DNA of 64,000 nucleotides from an uncultured Chloroflexota bacterium (GCA_937974245.1 CALJKV010000106.1:62001-126000), one strand, 5' to 3'. Positions 8,342 to 16,798 are shown, counted from the first letter of the stretch. The notes: a model not told the origin generated them from the sequence alone. Numbers and translations are program-made.

Positions 8342-11300
8342 TTAAACCTCCAACTCTGCGCTGACAGGAAAGGCGACATAAAAGATGCTTCCAGTGCCGG
8401 GGCGGGTTTCTAACCATAATGCGCCATTGAGGACTTCGGCGAGCGATTTCGCGATGGATAGGCCAACCCCCGTATCACCTAAACCCTGAATCAATGGGTT
8501 TGACGCCTTATATTTACGTGAGAAAACCCGCTGTAAGTCTTCGTGATCAATACCACCGCCGCTGTCCTCCACTGAAATCAGAATGCTGTCTCTCGGTTCG
8601 GAAAAGGTTTTGCTGTGTGTTAGCTTAACCTCCTGGCGATGCGCAGAGATATAGACCCGCGTGTGAGGGGGGGAAGCCAGATAAGCATTGGTAAGTAGTT
8701 CTGTGACAATCTGCCCGACGGCATCGCGGTCAGCCCGCAGGGGTGGAAGATCATCTTGCAAGTCAAAGCTAAGTGTCAGCCCTTTTTCGCGGAACTGAGC
8801 GGCTGAGAGTGTAAGGACGTCTTCTATAATTTCAACGATGTTTACCGGCTCAGGCACCAAGCTCATGTTACCTTCGTCCAGTGCCACCATGCGTGTCAGG
8901 TCATCCAGCATGAATGTAAGACGTGTGACATTCGCGGCGATACGCTGTAGGAATTTACGCTGCATTTCCCCCAGGATTCCGGCAGATTCGTCAATCAAGA
9001 GGTCGGTGTAACCGACAATGGAAGTCAAAGGCGTGCGCAATTCCTGAACTGTTCCCAGTACCTGGTCACGATTGCCGATCACAGCGGGCGCAATGACATT
9101 ATTGGCTGGTGGTGGAACGTTGGCACGCTGTTGGGCGGCCTCAAGAGCGGATTGCGTCTGTCGTAATTCCTGTTCGAGCTGCATTTTTTGCTGGGAGACT
9201 TCTTCAATCATCCGGGTCAATGAACTGACACCATCCTCGCCCAGCTGTTTCAACCGGTCTCGATCGCCGTCCAGGCGTGCCATAAGCTGGTCACGCTCGG
9301 TAGAAACCATCTGATTTTCGGCAACCAGGCGATCCCGTTCCGAAATGAGTTCCTGCCGTTGCAGGTCGATTTGTTTCACCTGTTCGCGCAGTTTGACCTG
9401 ATCTTCCTGGTTTTCACTAAGTTCCATCTGATACCCGGCAACCTCGGCTAAGAGGCGGGCGCGGTGCTGTTTGATGGCACTCATGTTGGCGACGGCCTCA
9501 TCCCGTTCTGAGCGATATTGGTCTCGCATTCGGGTCAAGGCTTCGCGGTCTGCAGCCAGATTCTTGATTTCGGATTGTAGGGTTTGAATGCGTGTTTCAC
9601 GTTCTTTTTGTTCAGCCAGGTGTGTTTCAAGCTGTTTTCGCTCTTTGAGTAACGCATCGCGTTCCAGGGCCAGGGCGTCATTGCGTGTTTGCAGTTTGGC
9701 ACGTTGCTCCGCCAATTGGCTGATAATCTGTGCAAGACCATCTTCCGTGTTTTCAATACCCAGCGCTTTGAGTTGCGTTTCAATATCGTTGAGTTTGTGC
9801 TGAAGTTGGTCACGCTCCTGTTCCAGGAGAACTTTTTCCTGTCCCATCTGGTCAGCCATATTTTGCATGGCCTGTGGTAGTATGACCGCTTGGTCGCCGG
9901 ATCGTAGCATTTCCAACTCACTTTGCAGACGTTGGCGCTGTGAGTCAAGGTCCGTCTTTTCGCGTTTCAGGCCCTCGATCATTGTTCTGAGAACACTCTC
10001 GTTGCCAGAAGCTGTCGCGCCGGCCAGTGCTGTTTCGGCCTCTTGCAGGCGGGCTGCCAACCGGTCACGCTCTTCACGCAGAGTCTGATGCTCATCATTG
10101 AGGGCAATGATGCGCTGTGAAACCGACAGTCCTTCTTCCGTGTCGCCAAGTACCTGGGTAATCCGGCTTCGTTCATGGTCCAGTTCGATTTGCAGCTTCG
10201 TGATTTGCTGGGTTAGTTCGCTCACTTGCTCGCGAGAGAAGGCCAGGCTGGCTTGCATTTCTTGGTGGGCCGCCAGTACAGTGCCATCTTGCACATCTTC
10301 CAATGATGTCCCCTGGAGCATTGCATGGATAGCGCGTTCTTCCGCTTTAAGGCGGGCGTCACGGGCGGCATAACTCAATGAAAGCAGATTCCCCGCAATA
10401 ATCGCCATACCTTTAAGCAGTTCGCTTTCTGAGTCTTCCAATTCTTTACCGGCATAGGGCATGGCGATGATCAGAACAGCCATTAACTCTCTGCCACTGA
10501 CCAGCGGCTGGAAATATGCTGGGCCAACCTGCTCAACGTCCAGGCGGGTATAGAGGTCTTTCAACTCATCCAGATTTCTATCGGGATATAGGGGGCGCTG
10601 TAATTGGCGCTCAATCGCGTTCACCAGTGTGGGTTGCTGTTCAAGGTTTAATGCCAGTGCAGAAATCGGTGTGTCCAATACGCGGTTGTATGCAAATGAG
10701 ATGTCGGCATAGTTGGCATCTTGCAGAGTAAGCAATACCCCCACATCGGCCTTTAAGGTATCCACAACCGTAGTAACAACCCGTTTCGGGATGTCTGACG
10801 GGGCTGCACCCTCCAGAATCATACCCAGGGTACGCAGCAGATGAACCGAATCGCGCTGGATTGGTGAGATGGTAGGTACATTCGCGGGGGTGGGCAGCAG
10901 CGATTGGCGCAGCCCTATGGCTGGCTGTTCCGCGTGCGACTCGGATGGCAACGGCGTCAGCTCGCCAGTTGCAGTCAGTACATCCCCTTCGAGGTTGCGA
11001 ATGACCGTCCGGTAAATAATGGCAGGTACGAGAATGAGCGCACCCAGGAATGCAAGTCGCGCCGGGCCGGAATAATGCTCAATCAGGTTGCCCTGTGTGA
11101 TTTGCAGAATTGATCCGCCGTAACCCAGCAGGAGTACCGTGAAAAATACCAGTTTGAGTGGGGCATCAGTGATAAGACGGAAGTAGACCACTGTGAGAAT
11201 TATGCCCAGAAATGCTAATACTGCGGGGGTGAATGTCCAGGCGATGCCGAGGCCGCTCAGGTTGAAATCAATCGTGCTGACTTGTCCGGGCCATTCCAGC

Positions 11301-11692
11301 GCAGTGATGGTGTAGCCCGATACGACAATCACCAGGAAAAGCAGCAGGATGATATTGGGGGTGCGCCCCCACCGGGTGTGGTCAGCTGTGAGGAATGCCC
11401 AGGTCAACAGGAGAATGGCAACCACATTCACCGCACGCTCAAGGGGCGGAATGATTGTAAGAGCATCCTGGTTAGTCAGCAGGGCAAACATGGCGCCGAG
11501 CATAAGAACAACCCAGGCAACCGTGATACCCAGCGATGCCAACACATACCGACCTAAGTCACGATGGGACTGAAAATTCAGATGGCGACTCCACGCCATG
11601 AATAGCCCCATTTGGCTGATTGCGATCACTGCCAGAAAGAAGAGGAGATCGCCGGGCGGTCGTACAAAGATGTTTAGGAAGTCACTGGACAA
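8342..11692 (-). CDS. 7TM histidine-kinase-like protein with GAF-like domain and long coiled coil; phosphoacceptor His replaced by Gln
   Basis: 1116 aa, TTG start with AGGTGA 8 bases upstream; a stop lies just upstream in frame, so no earlier start exists. The N-terminus has about eight hydrophobic helices (about 10-245), as in 7TM sensor kinases. A GAF-like region (about 285-450) is followed by some 400 residues of heptad-rich coiled coil (about 460-860). The dimerisation helix reads VQELRTPLTSIVGYTD, where the family has HELRTPL: residue 883 is Gln (codon CAG, bases 9044-9046). The HATPase_c domain looks intact: N box ELLTNAY, G1 DSGGGI, G2 GDTGVGLSI. It should therefore bind ATP but cannot autophosphorylate on the usual His. 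Possible roles are an allosteric partner of another kinase or an ATP-dependent scaffold. The downstream LysM gene is probably in the same transcript. Confidence 0.9.
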   Translation of the reverse strand: MSSDFLNIFVRPPGDLLFFLAVIAISQMGLFMAWSRHLNFQSHRDLGRYVLASLGITVAWVVLMLGAMFALLTNQDALTIIPPLERAVNVVAILLLTWAFLTADHTRWGRTPNIILLLFLVIVVSGYTITALEWPGQVSTIDFNLSGLGIAWTFTPAVLAFLGIILTVVYFRLITDAPLKLVFFTVLLLGYGGSILQITQGNLIEHYSGPARLAFLGALILVPAIIYRTVIRNLEGDVLTATGELTPLPSESHAEQPAIGLRQSLLPTPANVPTISPIQRDSVHLLRTLGMILEGAAPSDIPKRVVTTVVDTLKADVGVLLTLQDANYADISFAYNRVLDTPISALALNLEQQPTLVNAIERQLQRPLYPDRNLDELKDLYTRLDVEQVGPAYFQPLVSGRELMAVLIIAMPYAGKELEDSESELLKGMAIIAGNLLSLSYAARDARLKAEERAIHAMLQGTSLEDVQDGTVLAAHQEMQASLAFSREQVSELTQQITKLQIELDHERSRITQVLGDTEEGLSVSQRIIALNDEHQTLREERDRLAARLQEAETALAGATASGNESVLRTMIEGLKREKTDLDSQRQRLQSELEMLRSGDQAVILPQAMQNMADQMGQEKVLLEQERDQLQHKLNDIETQLKALGIENTEDGLAQIISQLAEQRAKLQTRNDALALERDALLKERKQLETHLAEQKERETRIQTLQSEIKNLAADREALTRMRDQYRSERDEAVANMSAIKQHRARLLAEVAGYQMELSENQEDQVKLREQVKQIDLQRQELISERDRLVAENQMVSTERDQLMARLDGDRDRLKQLGEDGVSSLTRMIEEVSQQKMQLEQELRQTQSALEAAQQRANVPPPANNVIAPAVIGNRDQVLGTVQELRTPLTSIVGYTDLLIDESAGILGEMQRKFLQRIAANVTRLTFMLDDLTRMVALDEGNMSLVPEPVNIVEIIEDVLTLSAAQFREKGLTLSFDLQDDLPPLRADRDAVGQIVTELLTNAYLASPPHTRVYISAHRQEVKLTHSKTFSEPRDSILISVEDSGGGIDHEDLQRVFSRKYKASNPLIQGLGDTGVGLSIAKSLAEVLNGALWLETRPGTGSIFYVAFPVSAELEV

Positions 11693-11822
11693 AGTATTTC
11701 ACCTGACCGAAACTCGAACGCCAAATGAGATTGAAAACGGAACCGAATAAGTGTTTCCACCGTATAGTCTTAGAAAATACCGATTATGCATGCGAAAATA
11801 ATGCGATTTATGCTCATTGGTT

Positions 11823-11831
11823 AGTATAGCA
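11823..11831 (-). promoter_or_regulatory. Extended -10 promoter for the histidine-kinase-like gene
   Basis: The minus strand reads TGC-TATACT, an extended -10 element. The expected start near 11815 would give a leader of about 120 bases before the TTG start at 11692. The same TGCTATA[A/C]T element recurs in front of yebC, dinG and the 34065 gene. Confidence 0.5.
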
Positions 11832-11901
11832 TATTCGGCATTTTGCGCTGATCGAAGGCCCAATAAGATGAGAGTTAATGCAGGGCTTAAGTCGTTCAGC
11901 G

Positions 11902-11930
11902 TTGACGCCACTCTGTTCGATGGTTACACT
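11902..11930 (+). promoter_or_regulatory. Sigma-70-type promoter for the Nudix/beta-lactamase-like operon
   Basis: TTGACG (11902-11907), 17-base spacer, TACACT (11925-11930). Transcription should start near 11937. This argues against translation from the GTG at 11939 and in favour of the ATG at 11990. Confidence 0.6.
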
Positions 11931-11989
11931 AAGCGACAGTGTGCAGTGCACCAATTGGTTTTGGGATAAGTGAATTGCAGCGAATCGTG

Positions 11990-12481
11990 ATGAATGACAG
12001 ACCATTGATGCACCGCCTGGCTATGATACTGCGCCGGATGCCATGGTTAGTTACGTTGGCTTATTTTTTATGGCGTTGGCGGCAGGCCAAGTTTTCCGCC
12101 GGTGTCGTTGCGGTGATTTTCGATGATCAGGGGCGCATACTTCTGGTGCATCACGTATTTCACCCACATAATCCCTGGGGATTGCCCGGCGGGTGGGTAG
12201 GACACAACGAAGCCCCGGATACAACGCTGGTTCGCGAATTATCGGAAGAGCTGGAGTTGCAGGTTGAGGTCGGGCCGCTGGTGGCAATGCAACTCACCGG
12301 ACGCTCGCACATGGACTACGCGTATTTGTGTACACCAAAAAACCCGATTGGAGCAGTGAGTCGTGAGCTGCTGGGTTACAAATGGCAGGACGTTTCACAA
12401 TTGCCCCGGTTGTATGATTTTCATTATCGGGCTGTTCAGCAGGCATTAGATGTGATAAGTGTAGCGGACTCAACGCGATGA
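11990..12481 (+). CDS. Nudix hydrolase
   Basis: 163 aa from ATG 11990; an in-frame GTG at 11939 is too close to the predicted transcription start, and ATG 12008 is an alternative. The Nudix box is G-WVGHN-E-(7)-RELSEELEL (the final Gly of the consensus is Glu), within an alpha/beta fold beginning FSAGVVAVIFDDQGRILLV. The hydrophobic N-terminal helix (MPWLVTLAYFLW) could associate with the membrane. Members hydrolyse nucleoside diphosphates linked to another group; the substrate cannot be told from sequence. It overlaps the next gene by 4 bases (ATGA), implying translational coupling. Confidence 0.88.
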   Translation: MNDRPLMHRLAMILRRMPWLVTLAYFLWRWRQAKFSAGVVAVIFDDQGRILLVHHVFHPHNPWGLPGGWVGHNEAPDTTLVRELSEELELQVEVGPLVAMQLTGRSHMDYAYLCTPKNPIGAVSRELLGYKWQDVSQLPRLYDFHYRAVQQALDVISVADSTR

Positions 12482-14109
12482 CTGTAACCGGATTAGGGAC
12501 ACGGCAGCGTAAACGTCGCCGACTGCCCATCATTCAGATCGTGTCAGTGCTGATGCTTCTAGCTGCAATTGCCATGTTTGTGATCGAATTAGTTGGATTT
12601 AGCCAGCAGCAGGAACGTCTCCCGGCAGATGTGTCGGTGGCAGGGGTGCGGGTTGGTAATCTGCTGCCACGAGAAGCGACTTCATATCTGGATGAAGCCT
12701 ACAACCAGCCAGTGGTATTGTACTATCGTGAGAATCCGATTCTACTGGATCCTTCAGTTGTGGGTTTTCGCAGCAATAATGAGGTAATGCTGGCTTCCGC
12801 CCGGTCTACGCGGGATGTGGAAGCCAGTTTTTGGCTGCGCTTCATCAACTATCTCCTTGGGCGAGAAGCTGCGGCGGTGATAGATATTCCTCTTTCGGCA
12901 GACTACCAGCAGACCCTGTTGGAGCAGTATCTGCGCGATATTGCTACTCGGTACAATCGCACGGCTGGTGATGCGGAATTTGACCTGCAAACCCTGACAT
13001 TGCGTTCCGGTTCTGGCGGTTATGTTCTGGACGTGGATAGTGCAATCCCCCTGGTTGATGCGGCATTGCGCAGACCGGATAGTCGGGTTGTTGAGCTTCC
13101 CATTATTGAGGCAGTCGCACAAGGTGGGAACATTGACACACTCAGCGCAATGATTGTTGCCTATCTTGACTCTCAGGGCTTTATCTATGATGGGCAAACC
13201 TCAGTGGGTTCGGTGTTTATTATCGATTTGACCACCGGAGAGGAAGTCAATATCCTGGGCGATGTCGCCTTTTCCGCAGCTAGCACCGCGAAAATTGAGA
13301 TTCTGATTGATTACTTCCGGCATTTATGGTTCCCTGTGCCACAGGATGAAGCCTATTTGATGGCGAATTCGCTCCTGTGCAGTAACAACTCATCATCTAA
13401 TCTCATGATGGAGATTATTGGCGAACGTAGTGGCGGGCAGCGTGATATATTTGCCGGCCTCCAGGATATGGTGGAGAATACAAAGTATATTGGCGCGGAA
13501 AACACGTTTATCACTGCGCCGTTTGTATTAGGAATTGAGGGGCAGCAGTTCGGTTCGGTTCCGGCGCCCCAGACCAGCCCGAATGCTAACTTTAATACCA
13601 GCGCCGATCCTTATAACCAGACCACAGCCGAAGACATGGGGACGATGTTCACCATGATGTATGATTGCGCCAACTACGGGTCTGGGCTGATGGCGGCCTA
13701 CCCCGATGGCGAATTTACCCAGACAGAATGCCGCCAGATGTTGGAACTCATGAGCGCCAATGATCTATTGCGGCTTCTTCAGGGTGGGATACCGGCAGGT
13801 GTACGGATTTCACATAAAAATGGTTGGATTTCCGATATGGTGGGTGATGCTGGAATCGTCTATCCCCCTAATGGACGCAACTACGTTATTGCTGTCTACC
13901 TTTGGGAACAGGCGGAGTTTCAGGACTTTAACCGGCTATGGCCGCTGGTGGAAGGGGTTTCACGGGCTGCCTGGAATTACTTTAACCCGGAGACACCTCT
14001 GGTTGCGGCGCGTACCGATCTGCCTGAGACCGCTCAGGCGTGCGACAACTTTCTACCACCACCCGACTTGCTCGATTTGAATAACATCAATGGCTGGCGT
14101 TCGCAGTAG
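12478..14109 (+). CDS. Membrane-anchored serine hydrolase of the class A beta-lactamase fold with N-terminal peptidoglycan-binding-like domain
   Basis: 543 aa. A basic N-terminus and one TM helix (about 20-42) are followed by an extracytoplasmic region. Residues about 48-210 resemble the PG_binding_4 type found in VanW and L,D-transpeptidase proteins (VSVAGVRVGNLLPREATSYL). The C-terminal part has the fold-defining motifs of class A beta-lactamases and low-molecular-weight PBPs: S269-T-A-K272 (SxxK), an SNN motif near 302 in place of SDN, and KNG near 450 in place of KTG. The combination suggests a cell-wall-directed serine hydrolase or transpeptidase rather than a secreted resistance enzyme; activity is not proven. 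It is coupled to the upstream Nudix gene, and a hairpin terminator follows. Confidence 0.82.
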   Translation: MTVTGLGTRQRKRRRLPIIQIVSVLMLLAAIAMFVIELVGFSQQQERLPADVSVAGVRVGNLLPREATSYLDEAYNQPVVLYYRENPILLDPSVVGFRSNNEVMLASARSTRDVEASFWLRFINYLLGREAAAVIDIPLSADYQQTLLEQYLRDIATRYNRTAGDAEFDLQTLTLRSGSGGYVLDVDSAIPLVDAALRRPDSRVVELPIIEAVAQGGNIDTLSAMIVAYLDSQGFIYDGQTSVGSVFIIDLTTGEEVNILGDVAFSAASTAKIEILIDYFRHLWFPVPQDEAYLMANSLLCSNNSSSNLMMEIIGERSGGQRDIFAGLQDMVENTKYIGAENTFITAPFVLGIEGQQFGSVPAPQTSPNANFNTSADPYNQTTAEDMGTMFTMMYDCANYGSGLMAAYPDGEFTQTECRQMLELMSANDLLRLLQGGIPAGVRISHKNGWISDMVGDAGIVYPPNGRNYVIAVYLWEQAEFQDFNRLWPLVEGVSRAAWNYFNPETPLVAARTDLPETAQACDNFLPPPDLLDLNNINGWRSQ

Positions 14110-14113
14110 ATTA

Positions 14114-14139
14114 CAGCGGGGGTAATCCCGTTGCTTTTT
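14114..14139 (+). terminator. Rho-independent terminator
   Basis: Stem CAGCGGG / CCCGTTG (one G-U pair), loop GGTAAT, then CTTTTT. It lies directly after the beta-lactamase-like gene and just before the end of the convergent rsbW-like gene. Confidence 0.6.
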
Positions 14140-14557
14140 ACGTGCGTCTGCGCTTGACCATTATGAGTTGGTTGCGTCCTTGCCATGTATACCGGACTTC
14201 ATCCATTAACTGCTTGATAAAGTAGATGCCCCACCCCCCGGTTGTGCGCTCGTGCAGGGGAGTAGCCGGATTGGGTGATGGGCGAATCAGTGGGTTGAAC
14301 GCGGGGCTGTCATCCACGATGATGATTGTGAAGGCGCGGGCATCCGATTGACAGATGATGTCAATCACCTTGTCTCCGCCTTTGAATTGGTAGCCATGTT
14401 CAATAATATTCGTGCAGGCTTCATCCACCGCTAATTGACAGTGATAAGCAGCGCGTTCATCAAGGCCGGCTTGTTGAGCGACACTGCCAACGAACTCGCA
14501 GGCCACCGCGATTTGCTCTAATAGGCCGGGTATTCTTATTCGCGTTTCTTGGCTCAT
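14138..14557 (-). CDS. rsbW: RsbW/SpoIIAB-type anti-sigma factor kinase
   Basis: 139 aa from ATG 14557 (a GTG at 14575 is also in frame). GHKL ATPase of the HATPase_c_2 type: N box DEACTNIIEHGY, G1-like DDSPAF, G2-like TTGGWGIYFIKQLMDEV. Members bind a sigma factor and phosphorylate a STAS-domain antagonist, so stress signals control sigma activity. The partner gene is 27 bases upstream in the same direction. No sigma factor gene is adjacent, so the target may lie elsewhere or the pair may control another output. Confidence 0.88.
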   Translation of the reverse strand: MSQETRIRIPGLLEQIAVACEFVGSVAQQAGLDERAAYHCQLAVDEACTNIIEHGYQFKGGDKVIDIICQSDARAFTIIIVDDSPAFNPLIRPSPNPATPLHERTTGGWGIYFIKQLMDEVRYTWQGRNQLIMVKRRRT

Positions 14558-14602
14558 CGTACGCTTCCCGGTCACTCATCTGCGGAAAATAGAAACTGGT
14601 GT

Positions 14603-14935
14603 TTAGTAACTCCCCAGCGCTTCGGCCTGGGTAGCGAAGATGCGAAATATACTATCTAATCCCGCCATTTCGAGTACTTCACGGACTCTTGGAGAAGGTT
14701 GTGCCAGACGCACATCACCTTGCCCCTGTACTTTCTTAAGCGCGGATACGATTTCGCGCAGCCCGGCACTGCTCATGTAGTCAACTCTAGAAAGGTCGAG
14801 TACCAATTGAATATGGCCGTTGTCGATTTCCCCGGATAGGGATTCGCCGAGTTGGTGCGCATTCATACTATCAATACGTCCACTCACTTCAACGAGGGTG
14901 ATTTGCTGTTCGATAGAAACGTTGATGTCAAGCAT
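14603..14935 (-). CDS. rsbV: STAS-domain anti-anti-sigma factor (RsbV/SpoIIAA type)
   Basis: 110 aa, a single STAS domain. The phosphorylation loop is DYMSSAGL (Ser55/Ser56), in the usual place. In its dephosphorylated form such a protein sequesters the RsbW-like kinase. The start is supported by an AGGAG-type site 9 bases upstream. First gene of a two-gene unit with rsbW. Confidence 0.9.
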   Translation of the reverse strand: MLDINVSIEQQITLVEVSGRIDSMNAHQLGESLSGEIDNGHIQLVLDLSRVDYMSSAGLREIVSALKKVQGQGDVRLAQPSPRVREVLEMAGLDSIFRIFATQAEALGSY

Positions 14936-15023
14936 GGCATTACACTCCTGACACAGGTGAACTGGTGAAGCGACTTTCCAAATAAGCGTGAAGGAAAATC
15001 GAGCCTGATGAAAATAGAAGAAC

Positions 15024-15052
15024 TTGACTCATTTTAATGAATTTTGTACATA
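15024..15052 (+). promoter_or_regulatory. Sigma-70-type promoter upstream of the small membrane protein
   Basis: TTGACT (15024-15029), 17-base spacer, TACATA (15047-15052). It gives a leader of about 95 bases. A second, closer promoter is also present. Confidence 0.5.
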
Positions 15053-15089
15053 AATGCCACCGCGAAGCACAAATCGAGGGAATGCTCTG

Positions 15090-15117
15090 TTCACTGCTTT
15101 CTGGAAGGCGGTATAAT
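15090..15117 (+). promoter_or_regulatory. Second promoter for the small membrane protein
   Basis: TTCACT (15090-15095), 16-base spacer, perfect TATAAT (15112-15117). Expected start near 15124, about 30 bases before the ATG at 15155. It overlaps the upstream in-frame extension of the gene, which supports the shorter protein. Confidence 0.55.
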
Positions 15118-15154
15118 AATCTTAACTTCAGGTGTGAAAAGGCAGTTGGAATTT

Positions 15155-15433
15155 ATGGATTGGGGTTCATTCATTTTATTGATGGGGAGCTTCACAGTCA
15201 TTATGCTGATGGTGCAGCGGGCGGAGAAGCGGCGGCGCCTGGTTGTCGCGCTGTTCATGCTGGTGATCGGTATTCTGATTCAGCGTTACGCGGCATCCTG
15301 GGGGCTGCATACTGAGGCTCAGATTGGGTTTGTTGTCGCGTTGGTTCTGAACTTTCTGTTTTGGATGCTGATAGGCCGCTATAATCCGGTGGGCAGCAGC
15401 GACGATATTCAGGTGCTGGGGCTGGATGACTGA
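15155..15433 (+). CDS. Small membrane protein, unknown function
   Basis: 92 aa from ATG 15155. Two or three hydrophobic segments (about 3-18, 27-41 and 54-72) separated by a basic loop (QRAEKRRRL) suggest a small integral membrane protein with a short acidic tail (SSDDIQVLGLDD). I do not recognise the family. It is alone between the rsbVW pair and a palindromic element, with two predicted promoters of its own. A longer reading from 15044 would run through the second promoter and is less likely. Confidence 0.65.
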   Translation: MDWGSFILLMGSFTVIMLMVQRAEKRRRLVVALFMLVIGILIQRYAASWGLHTEAQIGFVVALVLNFLFWMLIGRYNPVGSSDDIQVLGLDD

Positions 15434-15516
15434 ATCTTCCTGAAAAACAGAAGAAAACAGGCCATTTAAAAACTGTTTCTTGGCTGAATTCAGATAAATT
15501 GATTCCGGTTGAATTT

Positions 15517-15682
15517 AAAGAGGGGCAGTCTCACTAAGTGCTTCATCCGGTAAATCAATTAAGTAACGAAGCAGCAGATTCGTAGGGACACTTTTCTGGG
15601 TGTCCGCCGGACGGCAAAAATGCCGTCCCTACGCCTGTTCTTGCGAAACTTACCGGACGCAGCACTAAGATTGCCCCTCTTT
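15517..15682. mobile_element. MITE-like palindromic element, 166 bp
   Basis: The ends are imperfect inverted repeats: AAAGAGGGGCAGTCT...GTGCTTCATCCGGTAA on the left and, on the opposite strand, AAAGAGGGGCAATCT...GTGCTGCGTCCGGTAA on the right (about 30 matching positions with a 4-5 base gap). Inside lie nested hairpins: GTAGGGAC/GTCCCTAC outermost, GGACAC/GTGTCC, and GGACGGCA-AAAA-TGCCGTCC. There is no coding capacity, and no target duplication is obvious. It sits between two convergent genes, where it could also act as a bidirectional terminator. This structure is typical of non-autonomous transposable elements; other copies would be needed as proof. Confidence 0.65.
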
Positions 15683-15707
15683 GTTTTCCTCTTCAGCTGA
15701 CTTGTTG

Positions 15708-16760
15708 TTAGCCGATGATATTGAGCGGTATGACATCGGCAGCTTGCAGTGTCATCACACTAATCCGCGCCGCCACTGTTTGCGCTAACTTGTGGAAGGC
15801 CTGACCAGCGGGGTTTTCTGGCTCTACGATTACGATGGGACGGCCAAAGTCTCCACCCTTACGAACCTCGGCATTAAGCGGGATGCGCCCCAGGAAGGGA
15901 ACACCACGTTCGGTTGCCAGTTTCTCTCCGCCACCTTCGCCAAAGAAATCACCAGCCATATTTTCCACGATACCCAGGATAGGAACATTCAGTGTCTCGA
16001 ACATCGCCAGACTGCGGAGCGCATCGGAAACGGCCACGTCCTGCGGTTGCGTGACGATAATCGCCCCGGTTAGCGGGAAGGATTGCGCCAGGGAAAGGGG
16101 CGCATCACCCGTGCCGGGCGGCAGGTCAACGATCATGTAATCAAGCTGCCCCCAGTTGACATCAGTGAACATCTGGCGAATCGCGCTGTGCAGCATCGGC
16201 CCGCGCAGAATCATCGGTTTATCCGGTGTGGTGAGGAATCCGGTGCTCATCAATTTGAAGCCATAAGCTTCCATCGGCTGCATTTTGTCATCAATAACGG
16301 GCGGTCGGCCATATCCCAGGCCGGTCATGGTCGGCAGGTTGGGATTGAGAATGTCGCCGTCAATCAGGCCGACCCGTGCGCCCGCTTCGGCCAGCGCCGC
16401 CGCGAGGTTGGTCGAAACAGTGCTTTTGCCAACGCCACCTTTGCCGCTGGCGACCGCGATCAAGCTGCGCATCGGCACATCGAGCAGGCCGTGAATTTTA
16501 CGATCTGTCGGCACCTGAGAATCCCAGCGAATCTCCAGTTTAGCGATACCGTCTACTTTGCCGATCACGGCTTCATCACATAGCCGCACAAACACATCTT
16601 TGAGCGGGCAGGCCGGGGTCGTAAGGACAATTGTGAAACGCGCCGTATCGTCTTCAATCGCAAGATCGCGCACCATGTTCAGGCTTACGATGTCGCGATG
16701 CAGCTCTGGTTCAATGACAGTGCTGAGTGCAGCCATCACTTGTTCTTGTTGATTGCTCAT
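15708..16760 (-). CDS. mrp: Mrp/ApbC/Ind1-family P-loop ATPase (Fe-S cluster carrier)
   Basis: 350 aa. An N-terminal MIP18/DUF59 domain (about 1-80, with ACPLKD) is followed by a MinD/Mrp ATPase with a deviant Walker A GKGGVGKST near 107-115. Family members carry or insert Fe-S clusters; the mitochondrial relative Ind1/NUBPL serves complex I. The usual CxxC near the C-terminus is missing: after IVENMAG comes DFFGEGGGEKL with no Cys. Cluster bridging by the canonical motif is therefore not possible, and the role is less certain. The start is supported by GGGAG 5 bases before ATG. It lies close to the complex I Q-module operon but is separated from it by its own promoter and a DinB gene. Confidence 0.9.
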   Translation of the reverse strand: MSNQQEQVMAALSTVIEPELHRDIVSLNMVRDLAIEDDTARFTIVLTTPACPLKDVFVRLCDEAVIGKVDGIAKLEIRWDSQVPTDRKIHGLLDVPMRSLIAVASGKGGVGKSTVSTNLAAALAEAGARVGLIDGDILNPNLPTMTGLGYGRPPVIDDKMQPMEAYGFKLMSTGFLTTPDKPMILRGPMLHSAIRQMFTDVNWGQLDYMIVDLPPGTGDAPLSLAQSFPLTGAIIVTQPQDVAVSDALRSLAMFETLNVPILGIVENMAGDFFGEGGGEKLATERGVPFLGRIPLNAEVRKGGDFGRPIVIVEPENPAGQAFHKLAQTVAARISVMTLQAADVIPLNIIG

Positions 16761-16798
16761 TCATACTCCCATGTTTTGTCTTTGTCCACAATAAAATA

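Larger units (their letters stand above)
11693..11989. other. Divergent intergenic region with two promoters
   Basis: 297 bases between the kinase-like gene (minus) and the Nudix gene (plus). It is AT-richer than its flanks and holds one predicted promoter for each direction, listed separately. Short open frames here overlap both promoters and have no homology that I can see, so they are not called. Confidence 0.6.

Noticed and set aside
7836..8345. Plus-strand open frame opposite the LysM membrane gene
   Set aside because: Same cause: antisense of a Ser/Thr/Pro-rich stalk; low-complexity Val/Gly/Ala protein.
15517..15682. Possible tRNA or structured RNA gene
   Set aside because: The hairpins do not form a cloverleaf, and the outer ends are long inverted repeats, which fits a MITE-like element better.
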